From: Pseudomonas sp. ANT_H4
GTDB taxonomy: Bacteria; Pseudomonadota; Gammaproteobacteria; Pseudomonadales; Pseudomonadaceae
Direction: 5' to 3'
Assembly: GCF_008369295.1 (NCBI RefSeq)
Contig: NZ_VOBG01000002.1
Span: 124,001 to 188,000, forward strand
Length of the DNA: 64,000 nt
A program made the translations under genes and the position numbers. Positions 55,461-64,000 of this stretch are shown in pieces. The notes under the pieces are model-generated. The model ran no database searches. It was given only the letters and a program-made list of their open reading frames with translations, and was not told the DNA's origin. Each line of letters starts with the position of its first letter. Position 1 is the first letter of the stretch.

Positions 55461-56918
55461 ATGAGTGAAGAGATTCTGATCAATATCACGCCGATGGAAT
55501 CGCGCGTGGCGGTGGTAGAAAACGGTGTTCTGCAAGAAGTGCATGTCGAGCGCACCCAGAAGCGCGGGATCGTTGGCAATATCTATAAAGGCAAGGTCGT
55601 GCGGGTGTTGCCGGGCATGCAGGCGGCGTTCGTCGACATCGGCCTGGACCGTGCGGCGTTTATCCATGCCTCGGAAATCTCTCTGCGCGAAGGCCCGGCT
55701 GTCGAAAGCATCAGCGCCTTGGTGCATGAAGGGCAAAGCCTGGTGGTACAAGTCACCAAGGACCCGATCGGCTCCAAGGGCGCGCGCCTGACCACCCAGT
55801 TGTCGATTCCCTCACGTTATCTGGTGTACATGCCACGCACTGCCCACGTGGGAATCTCCCTGAAAATCGAAGATGAAGGCGAGCGTGAGCGTCTGAAAAG
55901 GGTCGTCAGCGACTGCGTTGCCCTGGAAGGTATCAAGGAGGCTGGTGGCTTTATCCTGCGTACCGCTGCGGAGGGTGCCGGTGCTGATGAAATTCTCATG
56001 GATATCCGCTACCTGCGCCGTCTTTGGGATCAGATCGCTGCCCAGATCAAGACGATTGGCGCGCCGAGTGTCATCTATGAAGACCTCGGCCTGGCGCTGC
56101 GTACTCTGCGAGATTTGGTCAGCCCAAAGATCGAGAAAATTCGGATCGATTCGCGGGAAACCTTCCAGCGCACCACGCAATTTGTCGCTGAGTTGATGCC
56201 GGAAATTGCCGACCGCCTGGAGCACTACCCAGGCGAGCGGCCGATTTTCGACCTGTATGGCGTCGAGGACGAAATCCAGAAAGCCCTGGAACGCAAGGTG
56301 CCGCTCAAGTCTGGGGGCTACCTGGTGGTAGACCCGGCGGAAGCCATGAGCACCATCGACGTCAACACTGGGGCTTTTGTCGGCCATCGCAACCTTGAAG
56401 AAACCATCTTTAAGACCAACCTCGAAGCGGCCACCGCCATCGCCCGCCAACTGCGTCTGCGCAATCTTGGCGGGATCATCATCATCGACTTCATCGACAT
56501 GGAAGATGAAGAGCATCAGCGCCAAGTATTGCGCACTCTGGAAAAACAGCTGGAGCGCGACCACGCCAAGACCAACATCATCGGTATCACCGAGTTGGGC
56601 CTGGTGCAGATGACCCGCAAGCGCACCCGCGAAAGCCTTGAACAAGTGCTGTGTGAGCCGTGCAGCAGTTGCCAGGGGCGCGGCAAGTTGAAAACCCCGG
56701 AAACGGTTTGCTACGAGATTTTTCGGGAAATCTTACGAGAGGCGCGGGCCTATCAGGCCGAAGGCTATAGAGTTCTGGCTAACCAGAAGGTGGTTGATCG
56801 GCTGCTGGACGAAGAGTCAGGCAACGTTGCGGAGCTGGAAGGCTTTATTGGCCGCACGATTCGCTTTCAGGTTGAAACCATGTACTCCCAGGAACAATAC
56901 GACGTGGTGTTGCTCTGA
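55461..56918 (+). CDS. rng: Ribonuclease G
   Basis: 485 residues. An S1-type RNA-binding domain is interrupted near residues 37-120 (GIVGNIYKGKVVRVLPGMQAAFVDIGLDRAAFIH). The catalytic aspartates are in STIDVNTGAFVG and IIIIDFIDM. A zinc-link CxxC type motif is in CEPCSSCQGRG. It processes the 5' end of 16S rRNA and degrades mRNA. It lacks the long C-terminal scaffold of RNase E. The ATG at 55461 (MSEEILINITPMESRVAVVE) fits the family; the frame to 55386 overlaps maf. Ribosome site weak. Confidence 0.95.
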   Translation: MSEEILINITPMESRVAVVENGVLQEVHVERTQKRGIVGNIYKGKVVRVLPGMQAAFVDIGLDRAAFIHASEISLREGPAVESISALVHEGQSLVVQVTKDPIGSKGARLTTQLSIPSRYLVYMPRTAHVGISLKIEDEGERERLKRVVSDCVALEGIKEAGGFILRTAAEGAGADEILMDIRYLRRLWDQIAAQIKTIGAPSVIYEDLGLALRTLRDLVSPKIEKIRIDSRETFQRTTQFVAELMPEIADRLEHYPGERPIFDLYGVEDEIQKALERKVPLKSGGYLVVDPAEAMSTIDVNTGAFVGHRNLEETIFKTNLEAATAIARQLRLRNLGGIIIIDFIDMEDEEHQRQVLRTLEKQLERDHAKTNIIGITELGLVQMTRKRTRESLEQVLCEPCSSCQGRGKLKTPETVCYEIFREILREARAYQAEGYRVLANQKVVDRLLDEESGNVAELEGFIGRTIRFQVETMYSQEQYDVVLL

Positions 56919-57008
56919 TCCGCTGTGCTGCTTTTCCATTTGATCGTTTTTTACGAGACCGACAGACCTTGATCTGTCGTCCGACTATTGTCTTGAGGGT
57001 CGCCTGAC

Positions 57009-60000
57009 ATGGAGCGTCTGATACGCTTTTTTGCCGCATTGACCCGCTGGGGCCTCGGCCTGTGTGCCTTGCTGCTGGTACTGGCGGCGGTCTACGTCAG
57101 CCTGGGCCGTGAATTGACGCCCCTGGTGGCCGAATACCGTGGCGAAATCGAAGCCAAGGCCCGTGCCGCCGTTGATATGCCCTTGAGCATCGGCAGCCTG
57201 GAAGGGCGCTGGAGCGGCTTTGCGCCGGTATTGTTCGCCCATGACGTGATGGTTGGCGAAGGCAGCAGTGCCTTGCGCCTGGATCAGGTGCAAGTGGTAC
57301 CCGACCTCTGGGCCAGCCTGTTGGCGCGGGAAGTGCGCATCGCCAACCTGGAAGTCAGCGGCCTGCAGGTCAGCGTGAAAGAGGACAAGGACGGCCACTG
57401 GGCACTGCAAGGCTTGCCGATGCAGGACGGTCAGCCTCTGGAACCAGAGCAACTGCTCAAACGTATGCAGGTGGTAGCGCAAGTGTCACTGCTCGACAGC
57501 CAGGTGACCTTGCAGCCCTTCGATCAGGCGCCGTTGACCCTGACTTACGTTGGTGTGAGCCTGAAAACTGGCGCTACGCGACAACGCTTGGAAGCCCGTT
57601 TGACGTTACCGGACGGTCAGCCTCTGGCGCTAAGTTTGCGTACCCGAATCCGGGCCAGCCAATGGAAGGACGGTGAAGTCCAGGCTTACTTGAGTTTGCC
57701 GCAAAGTGATTGGGCTCGCTGGATTCCGGCCAAACTGACCCAGCAATGGAAACTCAGTGAGTTGAAGGCAGGTGGCGAGTTCTGGCTGACCTGGAACAAG
57801 GGCACCATACAAAGCGCAGTCGCGCGCCTCAATGCTCCGCAACTAAAGGGTCGTTACGCCGAGCGCAAGCCCGCCCATATTGAGAACCTTGCGCTCACAG
57901 CTTACCTGCAGCGTAGTGACAGTGGCCTCAAGGTGGTCTTCGATTCGCTGGCGATGAACCTGGGGGACACCCGCTGGGAAACCCGCCTGAAATTGCAGCA
58001 GACATTGGCCTCTGGCAGCGCCCAGGAAGTCTGGAACCTGCAGGCAGATCGCCTGGACCTTACGCCTATTACCCCTTTGCTCAATGCCCTGGTACCGTTA
58101 CCGGAGGGTGTGGCCGCAGCGGTCGAACACCTGAAGGCTACCGGGATGCTGCGCAATGTCCTGGCAGATTATCGACCCCAGGACACCACTGATCAGCAGG
58201 TCAGTTTTGCCGCCAACCTTGATCGAGTCGGTTTCGATGCCTATTTCGGCGCGCCGGCTGCCCGCAACGTCACCGGTAGCATCAGCGGCGATTTGGGGAA
58301 GGGCGAGTTACGCATGGACAGCAAGGACTTTTCCCTGCACCTGTTTCCGATTTTTGCCAAGCCCTGGCAGTACATTCAGGCCAACGCTCGCCTGACCTGG
58401 ACGCTGGATAAAGACGGCTTCACCCTGATTGCGCCGTACATCAAGGTGCTGGGGGAAGAAGGCAAGGTTGCCGCCGACTTCCTGATTCGCCTGCGTTTCG
58501 ACCACAGCCAGGAAGACTATATGGACCTGCGGGTCGGCATGGTCGATGGCGACGGGCGTTTCACACCCAAGTACTTGCCAGCTGTGTTGAGTCCGGCCCT
58601 GGATGAATGGCTGCGTACGGCGATTCTCAAGGGCGCGGTGGACGAAGGTTTCTTCCAGTATCAAGGCTCGCTGGACCACGATGCCTTGGCCGCCTCGCGC
58701 AATATCAGTTTGTTCTTCAAGGTGCACGACGCCGAACTGGCGTTCCAGCCGGGCTGGCCCCATGTCGGCAAGGTTGCTGGTGAAGTGTTTGTCGAGGAGA
58801 CCGGTGTTCGCATCCTGGCCAGCAAGGGCCAGTTGCTCGACACCAAGGTCAAGGATATCTACGTCAATATTCCCCATGCCCCCAGCGGCCAGGACAGTCA
58901 TCTGCTGCTCACCGGCGGGTTTGCCGGTGGCTTGGGCGATGGCCTGAAAATCCTCCAGGAAGCGCCAATCGGCACGGCTTCGACTTTTGCTGGCTGGAAA
59001 GGCGACGGTGACCTGCAGGGCAAGCTGGACCTGGATATTCCCCTGGCCAAGGGTGCAGAGCCGAAAATCGTAGTGGACTTCAAAACTGACAAGGCGCGCC
59101 TGCAGCTGGCCGAGCCAGTCCTGGATCTGAGCCAGCTCAAGGGGGATTTCCGCTTTGACAGCGCCAAGGGTTTGAGCGGCCAGAACATCACTGCTCAAGC
59201 CTTCGACCGGCCGATCACTGCGCAAATTTTTGCCGATGGCAAGCCGGGGAACATCAGCACCCGGGTAACAGCCAAGGGACAGGTGACGGTGAAGAGGCTC
59301 GCCGACTGGCTGAAGGTCAGTCAGCCGCTGCCGGTTTCCGGTGATATCCCTTATCAACTGCAACTCAACCTGGACGGTGCTGACAGTCAACTGATGGTCA
59401 GCTCCAATCTCAAGGGGGTGGCGGTGGAATTGCCGGCCCCGTTCGGCATGCCCGCCAGCCAGGGCCGTGACAGTGCGTTCCGCATGACTTTGCAGGGGGC
59501 GGAGCGTCGTTACTGGTTTGATTATGGCGAGCTGGCGAACTTTACCTTTGCCGCGCCGGCCGACAAGTTTGTCGAAGGTCGTGGCGAATTGTTCCTTGGC
59601 GATGGTGATGCGCTGTTGCCCGGCGGCAAAGGGTTGCGCATTCGGGGAGTGTTGTCGGAGCTGGATATCGACCCCTGGAAAAAACTGGTGGACCGCTACG
59701 CCGGCAATGATCCAGGCGGCAGCGCCAAGCAGTTGTTGAACGGGGCAGACTTCAAGATCGGCAAGTTGACCGGTTTTGGCACCCAGTTCGATCAGGTCAA
59801 TTTGCAGTTGGACCGCAACCCAGCCACCTGGGCCATGCGGTTCGACAGCCAGCAAGCCAAAGGCACCGTGGGTCTGCCGGATGCCAAGGGTGCGCCGATT
59901 GCGATTAATCTGCAGTACGTGCGCTTGCCTGCGGTCGATCCCTCAGTGCAGGCCGATGAAAACGCACCAGATCCGCTGGCGGACGTTGATCCCAAGAACA

Positions 60001-60824
60001 TCCCGGCGCTGGATATCGCCATCGATCAGTTGTTCCAGGGCCCGGATTTGATTGGTGCCTGGTCGTTGAAGATTCGCCCGACCGCCAAAGGCATGGCGTT
60101 CAACAGCCTGGACCTTGGCCTCAAGGGCATGCAGCTCAAAGGTGCCGGTGGTTGGGAAGGCGCGGCTGGCGCCAGCAGCAGTTGGTACAAGGGCCGGCTG
60201 GACGGCAAGAACATTGCCGATGTACTCAAGGGTTGGGGCTTTGCGCCGACCGTGACCAGCGAGGATTTCCATCTGGACGTCGATGGCCGCTGGCCAGGCT
60301 CACCCGCCTGGGTCGGCCCCAAGCGTTTCTCCGGCAGCCTGGACGCGAGCTTTCGCAAAGGCCAGTTCGTTGAAGTGGAGGGCGGCGCGCAGGCGCTGCG
60401 GGTGTTTGGTCTGTTGAACTTCAACTCGATTGGCCGGCGTTTGCGCCTGGACTTCTCGGACTTGCTCGGCAAGGGCCTGAGCTACGACCGGGTCAAAGGT
60501 TTGTTGGCCGCCAGTGACGGTGTTTTTGTCACCCGTGAGCCGATCATCCTGACCGGCCCTTCAAGCAACCTGGAGCTCAACGGCACCCTGGACCTGGTGT
60601 CGGATCGCGTCGCTGCCAAGCTGCTGGTGACCTTGCCGGTGACCAACAACCTGCCGATTGCCGCATTGATCGTCGGCGCGCCGGCCATTGGCGGCGCGCT
60701 GTTCCTGATCGACAAGCTGATTGGTGATCGGGTCTCACGTTTTGCCAGTGTGCAATACAAGGTCGAAGGCCCTTGGAAGGACCCGAAAATCAGCTTCGAC
60801 AAGCCATTTGAAAAACCAAACTGA
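57009..60824 (+). CDS. yhdP: YhdP-family AsmA-like envelope protein
   Basis: 1271 residues. One N-terminal transmembrane helix (LTRWGLGLCALLLVLAAVYVSL) anchors a very long periplasmic part built of repeated beta segments, with a DUF3971 middle and an AsmA-type C-terminal region (LLNFNSIGRRLRLDFSDLLGKGLSYDRVKG). YhdP, TamB and YdbH are bridge-like proteins thought to carry phospholipids to the outer membrane. Length and position after rng match E. coli yhdP. The first ATG at 57009 gives the anchor helix directly. Confidence 0.92.
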   Translation: MERLIRFFAALTRWGLGLCALLLVLAAVYVSLGRELTPLVAEYRGEIEAKARAAVDMPLSIGSLEGRWSGFAPVLFAHDVMVGEGSSALRLDQVQVVPDLWASLLAREVRIANLEVSGLQVSVKEDKDGHWALQGLPMQDGQPLEPEQLLKRMQVVAQVSLLDSQVTLQPFDQAPLTLTYVGVSLKTGATRQRLEARLTLPDGQPLALSLRTRIRASQWKDGEVQAYLSLPQSDWARWIPAKLTQQWKLSELKAGGEFWLTWNKGTIQSAVARLNAPQLKGRYAERKPAHIENLALTAYLQRSDSGLKVVFDSLAMNLGDTRWETRLKLQQTLASGSAQEVWNLQADRLDLTPITPLLNALVPLPEGVAAAVEHLKATGMLRNVLADYRPQDTTDQQVSFAANLDRVGFDAYFGAPAARNVTGSISGDLGKGELRMDSKDFSLHLFPIFAKPWQYIQANARLTWTLDKDGFTLIAPYIKVLGEEGKVAADFLIRLRFDHSQEDYMDLRVGMVDGDGRFTPKYLPAVLSPALDEWLRTAILKGAVDEGFFQYQGSLDHDALAASRNISLFFKVHDAELAFQPGWPHVGKVAGEVFVEETGVRILASKGQLLDTKVKDIYVNIPHAPSGQDSHLLLTGGFAGGLGDGLKILQEAPIGTASTFAGWKGDGDLQGKLDLDIPLAKGAEPKIVVDFKTDKARLQLAEPVLDLSQLKGDFRFDSAKGLSGQNITAQAFDRPITAQIFADGKPGNISTRVTAKGQVTVKRLADWLKVSQPLPVSGDIPYQLQLNLDGADSQLMVSSNLKGVAVELPAPFGMPASQGRDSAFRMTLQGAERRYWFDYGELANFTFAAPADKFVEGRGELFLGDGDALLPGGKGLRIRGVLSELDIDPWKKLVDRYAGNDPGGSAKQLLNGADFKIGKLTGFGTQFDQVNLQLDRNPATWAMRFDSQQAKGTVGLPDAKGAPIAINLQYVRLPAVDPSVQADENAPDPLADVDPKNIPALDIAIDQLFQGPDLIGAWSLKIRPTAKGMAFNSLDLGLKGMQLKGAGGWEGAAGASSSWYKGRLDGKNIADVLKGWGFAPTVTSEDFHLDVDGRWPGSPAWVGPKRFSGSLDASFRKGQFVEVEGGAQALRVFGLLNFNSIGRRLRLDFSDLLGKGLSYDRVKGLLAASDGVFVTREPIILTGPSSNLELNGTLDLVSDRVAAKLLVTLPVTNNLPIAALIVGAPAIGGALFLIDKLIGDRVSRFASVQYKVEGPWKDPKISFDKPFEKPN

Positions 60825-60872
60825 GTACCCGTGGAGTAGCATGGCCCCATGCTTTTTATGGAGTGTCGGTCC

Positions 60873-61721
60873 ATGTCCCTTGCGGTAATTCAAATGGTCA
60901 GCCAGAGCGACATACTGGTCAACCTGGCCCAGGCCCGGCGTCTGCTGGAGCAGGCGGCGGCTGGCGGTGCACGGCTCGCGGTGTTGCCGGAGAACTTTGC
61001 CGCCATGGGCCGTCGCGATGTCGCCGATATCGGCCGCGCCGAAGCCTTGGGCGAAGGTCCTATCCTGCCATGGTTGAAACAGGCCGCCCGTGACCTCACC
61101 TTATGGATAGTGGCTGGCACTTTACCGTTGCCGCCGCTGGATCAGCCGGGCGCCAAGTCCAATGCCTGCTCGTTGCTGATCGATGATCACGGCGAGATCA
61201 TAGCCCGCTATGACAAGCTGCACCTGTTCGATGTTGACGTGGCGGATGCCCGTGGACGTTATCGCGAATCCGATGACTATGCTTACGGTGGCCAGGTGGT
61301 GGTGGCGGATACGCCAGTGGGGCGCCTGGGATTGACGGTTTGCTATGACTTGCGTTTCCCGGAGCTGTACAGCGAATTGCGTGCAGCGGGCGCTGAGTTG
61401 ATTACTGCACCGTCGGCATTTACTGCGGTGACCGGTGCGGCACACTGGGATGTGCTGATTCGCGCCCGAGCCATTGAAACCCAGTGCTACCTGCTGGCGG
61501 CGGCGCAGGGCGGCGTGCATCCAGGACCACGGGAAACCTTTGGCCACGCAGCAATTATCGACCCATGGGGGCGAGTGCTGACGCAACAAAATCAAGGCGA
61601 AGCGGTGTTGTTGGCCGAACGCGATAGCAGTGAACAGGCGTCGATACGGGCGCGCATGCCGGTGGCGGGCCACCGACGCTTTTTCTCGCAGGGCGCGCAG
61701 CGACCTGCTTCAGAACGATGA
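60873..61721 (+). CDS. Carbon-nitrogen hydrolase (Nit1/Nit2-type amidase)
   Basis: 282 residues of the nitrilase superfamily. The Glu-Lys-Cys triad is visible: E40 in [10 protein letters not shown], lysine in [12 protein letters not shown] and cysteine in [13 protein letters not shown]. The pattern is closest to the Nit branch that hydrolyses deaminated glutathione and related omega-amides. GGAG lies 9 bases before the ATG at 60873; eight upstream in-frame residues are rejected. It lies between yhdP and tldD. Confidence 0.88.
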   Translation: MSLAVIQMVSQSDILVNLAQARRLLEQAAAGGARLAVLPENFAAMGRRDVADIGRAEALGEGPILPWLKQAARDLTLWIVAGTLPLPPLDQPGAKSNACSLLIDDHGEIIARYDKLHLFDVDVADARGRYRESDDYAYGGQVVVADTPVGRLGLTVCYDLRFPELYSELRAAGAELITAPSAFTAVTGAAHWDVLIRARAIETQCYLLAAAQGGVHPGPRETFGHAAIIDPWGRVLTQQNQGEAVLLAERDSSEQASIRARMPVAGHRRFFSQGAQRPASER

Positions 61722-61737
61722 ATTTAAGGCCAAACCT

Positions 61738-63180
61738 ATGAGCGAGTTGTTGTCCTCAGTCAGTGAACACCTCCTGGCGCCCGGTGGCGTGACCATCGAA
61801 AGCTTGCAAACCGTGCTGGGCGACCTGGCAGGTCCTGGTATCGATGCCGCCGACCTGTATTTCCAGGGCCAGATCTCCGAGTCCTGGGCCCTGGAAGATG
61901 GCATCGTCAAGGACGGCAGCTTCAGCCTCGACCAAGGTGTGGGCGTGCGTGCGCAATCGGGCGAGAAAACCGGGTTTGCCTACAGCAACGCTATCACCCT
62001 TGAAGCCCTCGGCCTTGCCGCCCGCGCCGCGCGTTCGATCTCCCGCGCCGGCCAGAACGGGACCGTTCAGGCATTCAGCACCCAGGACGTGACGCAACTG
62101 TATGGCCCGGATAACCCGCTGGAAGTGATCAGCCGCGCAGAAAAGGTTGAGTTGCTCAAGCGTGTAGATGCCGCGACCCGTGCCCTGGACCCGCGTATCC
62201 AGCAAGTGACCGTGAGCATGGCCGGTGTCTGGGAACGGATTCTGGTGGCTTCCACCGACGGCAGCTTGGCGGCGGATGTGCGGCCGCTGGTGCGTTTCAA
62301 CGTCAGTGTGATCGTCGAGCAGAGCGGTCGTCGCGAGCGCGGCGGACATGGCGGCGGCGGGCGTACGGATTATCGTTATTTTCTCACTGAAGACCGCGCC
62401 ATGGGCTATGCCCGTGAAGCGCTGCGTCAGGCGCTGGTCAATCTGGAAGCTATTCCGGCACCCGCCGGCACCTTGCCGGTGGTACTGGGTTCCGGCTGGT
62501 CGGGAGTGTTGCTTCACGAAGCGGTGGGCCACGGCCTGGAAGGTGACTTCAACCGCAAGGGCAGTTCGGCCTACAGCGGGCGTATGGGCGAGATGGTTGC
62601 GTCCAAGCTTTGCACTATCGTCGATGACGGCACACTAGCCGGGCGTCGCGGTTCGCTGAGCATCGACGACGAAGGCACGCCTACCCAATGCACCACGTTG
62701 ATCGAAAACGGTGTGCTCAAGGGCTATATGCAAGACAAGCTCAATGCCCGCCTGATGGGCGTGGCCCGCACCGGCAACGGCCGTCGCGAGTCCTACGCGC
62801 ACTTGCCAATGCCGCGCATGACCAATACCTACATGCTCGCTGGCGAAAGCGACCCGGCGGAAATCATCGCTTCGGTGAAGCGCGGTATTTACTGCGCTAA
62901 CCTCGGCGGCGGTCAGGTGGACATCACCAGCGGCAAGTTTGTGTTCTCCACCAGCGAGGCGTACTTGATCGAAAACGGCAAGATCACCGTGCCGGTCAAG
63001 GGTGCAACGTTGATTGGTAACGGTCCGGAAGCCATGAGCAAGGTGTCGATGGTCGGTAATGACTTGGCGCTGGACAGCGGGGTAGGGACGTGCGGCAAGG
63101 ATGGGCAGTCGGTGCCGGTGGGTGTTGGCCAGCCAACCCTGAAGATTGATGCGATCACCGTGGGTGGCACGGGGTCGTAA
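61738..63180 (+). CDS. tldD: Metalloprotease TldD
   Basis: 480 residues of the TldD/PmbA family. The zinc motif HEAVGH lies in [16 protein letters not shown] and a downstream cysteine in [19 protein letters not shown] completes the metal site. TldD forms a heterodimer with PmbA (TldE), which starts at 63855. Together they trim peptides, such as microcin B17 leader and PQQ precursors in other bacteria, and unfolded substrates. The ATG at 61738 fits the family; the frame to 61630 overlaps nit. Confidence 0.96.
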   Translation: MSELLSSVSEHLLAPGGVTIESLQTVLGDLAGPGIDAADLYFQGQISESWALEDGIVKDGSFSLDQGVGVRAQSGEKTGFAYSNAITLEALGLAARAARSISRAGQNGTVQAFSTQDVTQLYGPDNPLEVISRAEKVELLKRVDAATRALDPRIQQVTVSMAGVWERILVASTDGSLAADVRPLVRFNVSVIVEQSGRRERGGHGGGGRTDYRYFLTEDRAMGYAREALRQALVNLEAIPAPAGTLPVVLGSGWSGVLLHEAVGHGLEGDFNRKGSSAYSGRMGEMVASKLCTIVDDGTLAGRRGSLSIDDEGTPTQCTTLIENGVLKGYMQDKLNARLMGVARTGNGRRESYAHLPMPRMTNTYMLAGESDPAEIIASVKRGIYCANLGGGQVDITSGKFVFSTSEAYLIENGKITVPVKGATLIGNGPEAMSKVSMVGNDLALDSGVGTCGKDGQSVPVGVGQPTLKIDAITVGGTGS

Positions 63181-63191
63181 GAAGGGAGCTT

Positions 63192-63214
63192 CGGGTGGCG
63201 AAGGCCGCCACCCG
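63192..63214. terminator. Stem-loop between tldD and darP
   Basis: CGGGTGGCG (63192-63200) and CGCCACCCG (63206-63214) form a perfect 9-bp stem with a 5-base loop between convergent genes. No T run follows on either strand, so termination is probable but not certain. Confidence 0.55.
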
Positions 63215-63224
63215 GGGAAGAGGA

Positions 63225-63746
63225 TCAGCGCAGGCCGCGTTGAGTCTCGTCCAGCTCACGGATGTACTTGAAGATTTTACGGCCGGAAGCCGGTGGCTTG
63301 CTTTGCGCCAATTCGTGCTGGGCCTGACGGATCAGGGAGCGCAGTTGCTGACGGTCCGCATCGGGATACTCGATGACGAACTTCTCCAGGACACCGTCAT
63401 CGCCTGCGATCAGGCGATCACGCCAGCGTTCCAGGTTGTGGAAGCGTTCGTTGTACTGGCGAGTGGAGTTATCCAGTTGATCGAGCAAGCTCAGAATGGC
63501 GTCAGTGTCCTGGTCGCGCATCAGTTTGCCGATGAACATAAGGTGCCGTTTACGCGCGATATTCGCGGTGTGCTTGGGCGCATCGGTCAAAGCCCGGCGC
63601 AGAGCGTCGGTCAATGGCAGTTTTGCCAGCAAGTCAGGCTTGAGTGTTGTAAGGCGCTCGCCGAGGCCAACCAGAGCATGCAGCTCACGTTTGACCTGGG
63701 TTTTGCTTTTCTCCCCATCGAGGGAGTCGTCGTAAGAATCAACCAT
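63225..63746 (-). CDS. darP: Ribosome-associated protein DarP/YjgA (DUF615)
   Basis: 173 residues. It starts [32 protein letters not shown] and has the DUF615 pattern [15 protein letters not shown] and [11 protein letters not shown], with [17 protein letters not shown]. YjgA/DarP associates with late 50S precursors and promotes peptidyl-transferase-centre maturation. The ATG at 63746 fits the family; five upstream in-frame residues are not conserved. It lies between tldD and pmbA on the opposite strand, an arrangement I recall from other pseudomonads. Confidence 0.92.
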   Translation of the reverse strand: MVDSYDDSLDGEKSKTQVKRELHALVGLGERLTTLKPDLLAKLPLTDALRRALTDAPKHTANIARKRHLMFIGKLMRDQDTDAILSLLDQLDNSTRQYNERFHNLERWRDRLIAGDDGVLEKFVIEYPDADRQQLRSLIRQAQHELAQSKPPASGRKIFKYIRELDETQRGLR

Positions 63747-63854
63747 GGTGGCAGTCCGCAAAGAAACGCCGCCATGATAACCAGTCGGGGGCCGCTTGTC
63801 CGGCCCGGTCGCTCGAAGGCCTTAACCGAAAGCAGAATTTGAGTGGAGAAAACC

Positions 63855-64000
63855 ATGAGTGCAGCCCAAAGCGTCGGTCCACAAGCATTACCGGCACTGC
63901 AGGAACAAGTCGAGCAGATCATTGCCGAGGCCAAGCGCCAGGGCGCCAGTGCCTGTGAAGTGGCGGTGTCCCTGGAGCAGGGGCTGTCGACGTCGGTGCG
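63855..64000 (+). CDS. pmbA: PmbA/TldE metalloprotease partner, N-terminal part
   Basis: The frame starts at ATG 63855 (GTGGAGA upstream) and runs off the window end after about 48 residues: MSAAQSVGPQALPALQEQVE, then IIAEAKRQGASACEVAVSLEQGLSTSVR. The GASACEVAVSLEQGLST stretch matches the start of PmbA proteins. It lacks the zinc motif held by TldD, as far as can be seen, and forms the heterodimer with it. Only the N-terminus is visible. Confidence 0.85.
   Translation, partial: MSAAQSVGPQALPALQEQVEQIIAEAKRQGASACEVAVSLEQGLSTSV

Noticed and set aside
58308..59855. 515-residue minus-strand frame opposite yhdP
   Set aside because: It lies wholly inside the 1271-residue yhdP gene and shows no signal, motif or ribosome site.

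Overview
This 64-kb window is chromosomal DNA from a Pseudomonas of the P. fluorescens complex. The evidence is dense GC-rich coding with Pseudomonas-type proteins (OprD-family porin, RoxS/RoxR, long TrpRS, ornithine decarboxylase of the alanine-racemase fold), gene order that as I recall largely follows the region of P. aeruginosa between speC and pmbA, and many REP/REPIN palindromes of the fluorescent-pseudomonad type (GGGGGC-AA-GCCCCC, GTTCCCACGC, TGTAGGAGC families). I see no tRNA, rRNA, CRISPR array, insertion sequence or prophage. Most of the window is ordinary core genome, and I did not find a convincing new multi-gene system. The interest lies in regulatory and boundary details.

Layout. 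1-1.75 kb: end of a Sel1-repeat protein and speC (putrescine synthesis) with a structured leader. 1.9-5.4 kb: opuCABCD osmoprotectant ABC importer on the minus strand. 5.7-7.4 kb: prfC (release factor 3), then a small secreted acidic protein. 7.9-20.5 kb: minus-strand dipeptide uptake locus with four DppA-type binding proteins, the porin OpdP and one DppBCDF core; a stem-loop lies at each of five gene junctions. 20.6-23.3 kb: SIMPL-domain protein and the RoxS/RoxR redox two-component system. 23.4-32.5 kb: YddA-type ABC exporter, zapG, an alpha/beta hydrolase, trpS, zapE, a GlxA-type regulator, an LCAD-type acyl-CoA dehydrogenase and a Tas-type aldo/keto reductase. 32.6-37.6 kb: rplM-rpsI, the bc1 complex petABC and sspAB.

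37.7-45.5 kb is the accessory metabolic part: a FadR-type regulator, then kdgD, a 2-oxoglutarate-semialdehyde dehydrogenase, a GudP-type permease and garD. Together these import D-galactarate and convert it to 2-oxoglutarate. A shared 14-bp element lies before both the regulator and kdgD. Between them, on the opposite strand, sits a phospholipase C-like gene preceded by a close match to a LexA (SOS) box. 45.6-48.4 kb: AEC permease, CMD-family protein, Na+/Ca2+ exchanger and an RlpA-like lipoprotein.

48.6-64 kb: gatCAB (tRNA amidation) divergent from mreBCD-maf-rng-yhdP-nit-tldD (cell shape, RNA processing, envelope, peptide maturation), then darP on the minus strand and the start of pmbA, the TldD partner. 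mreC appears to start with an ATT codon.
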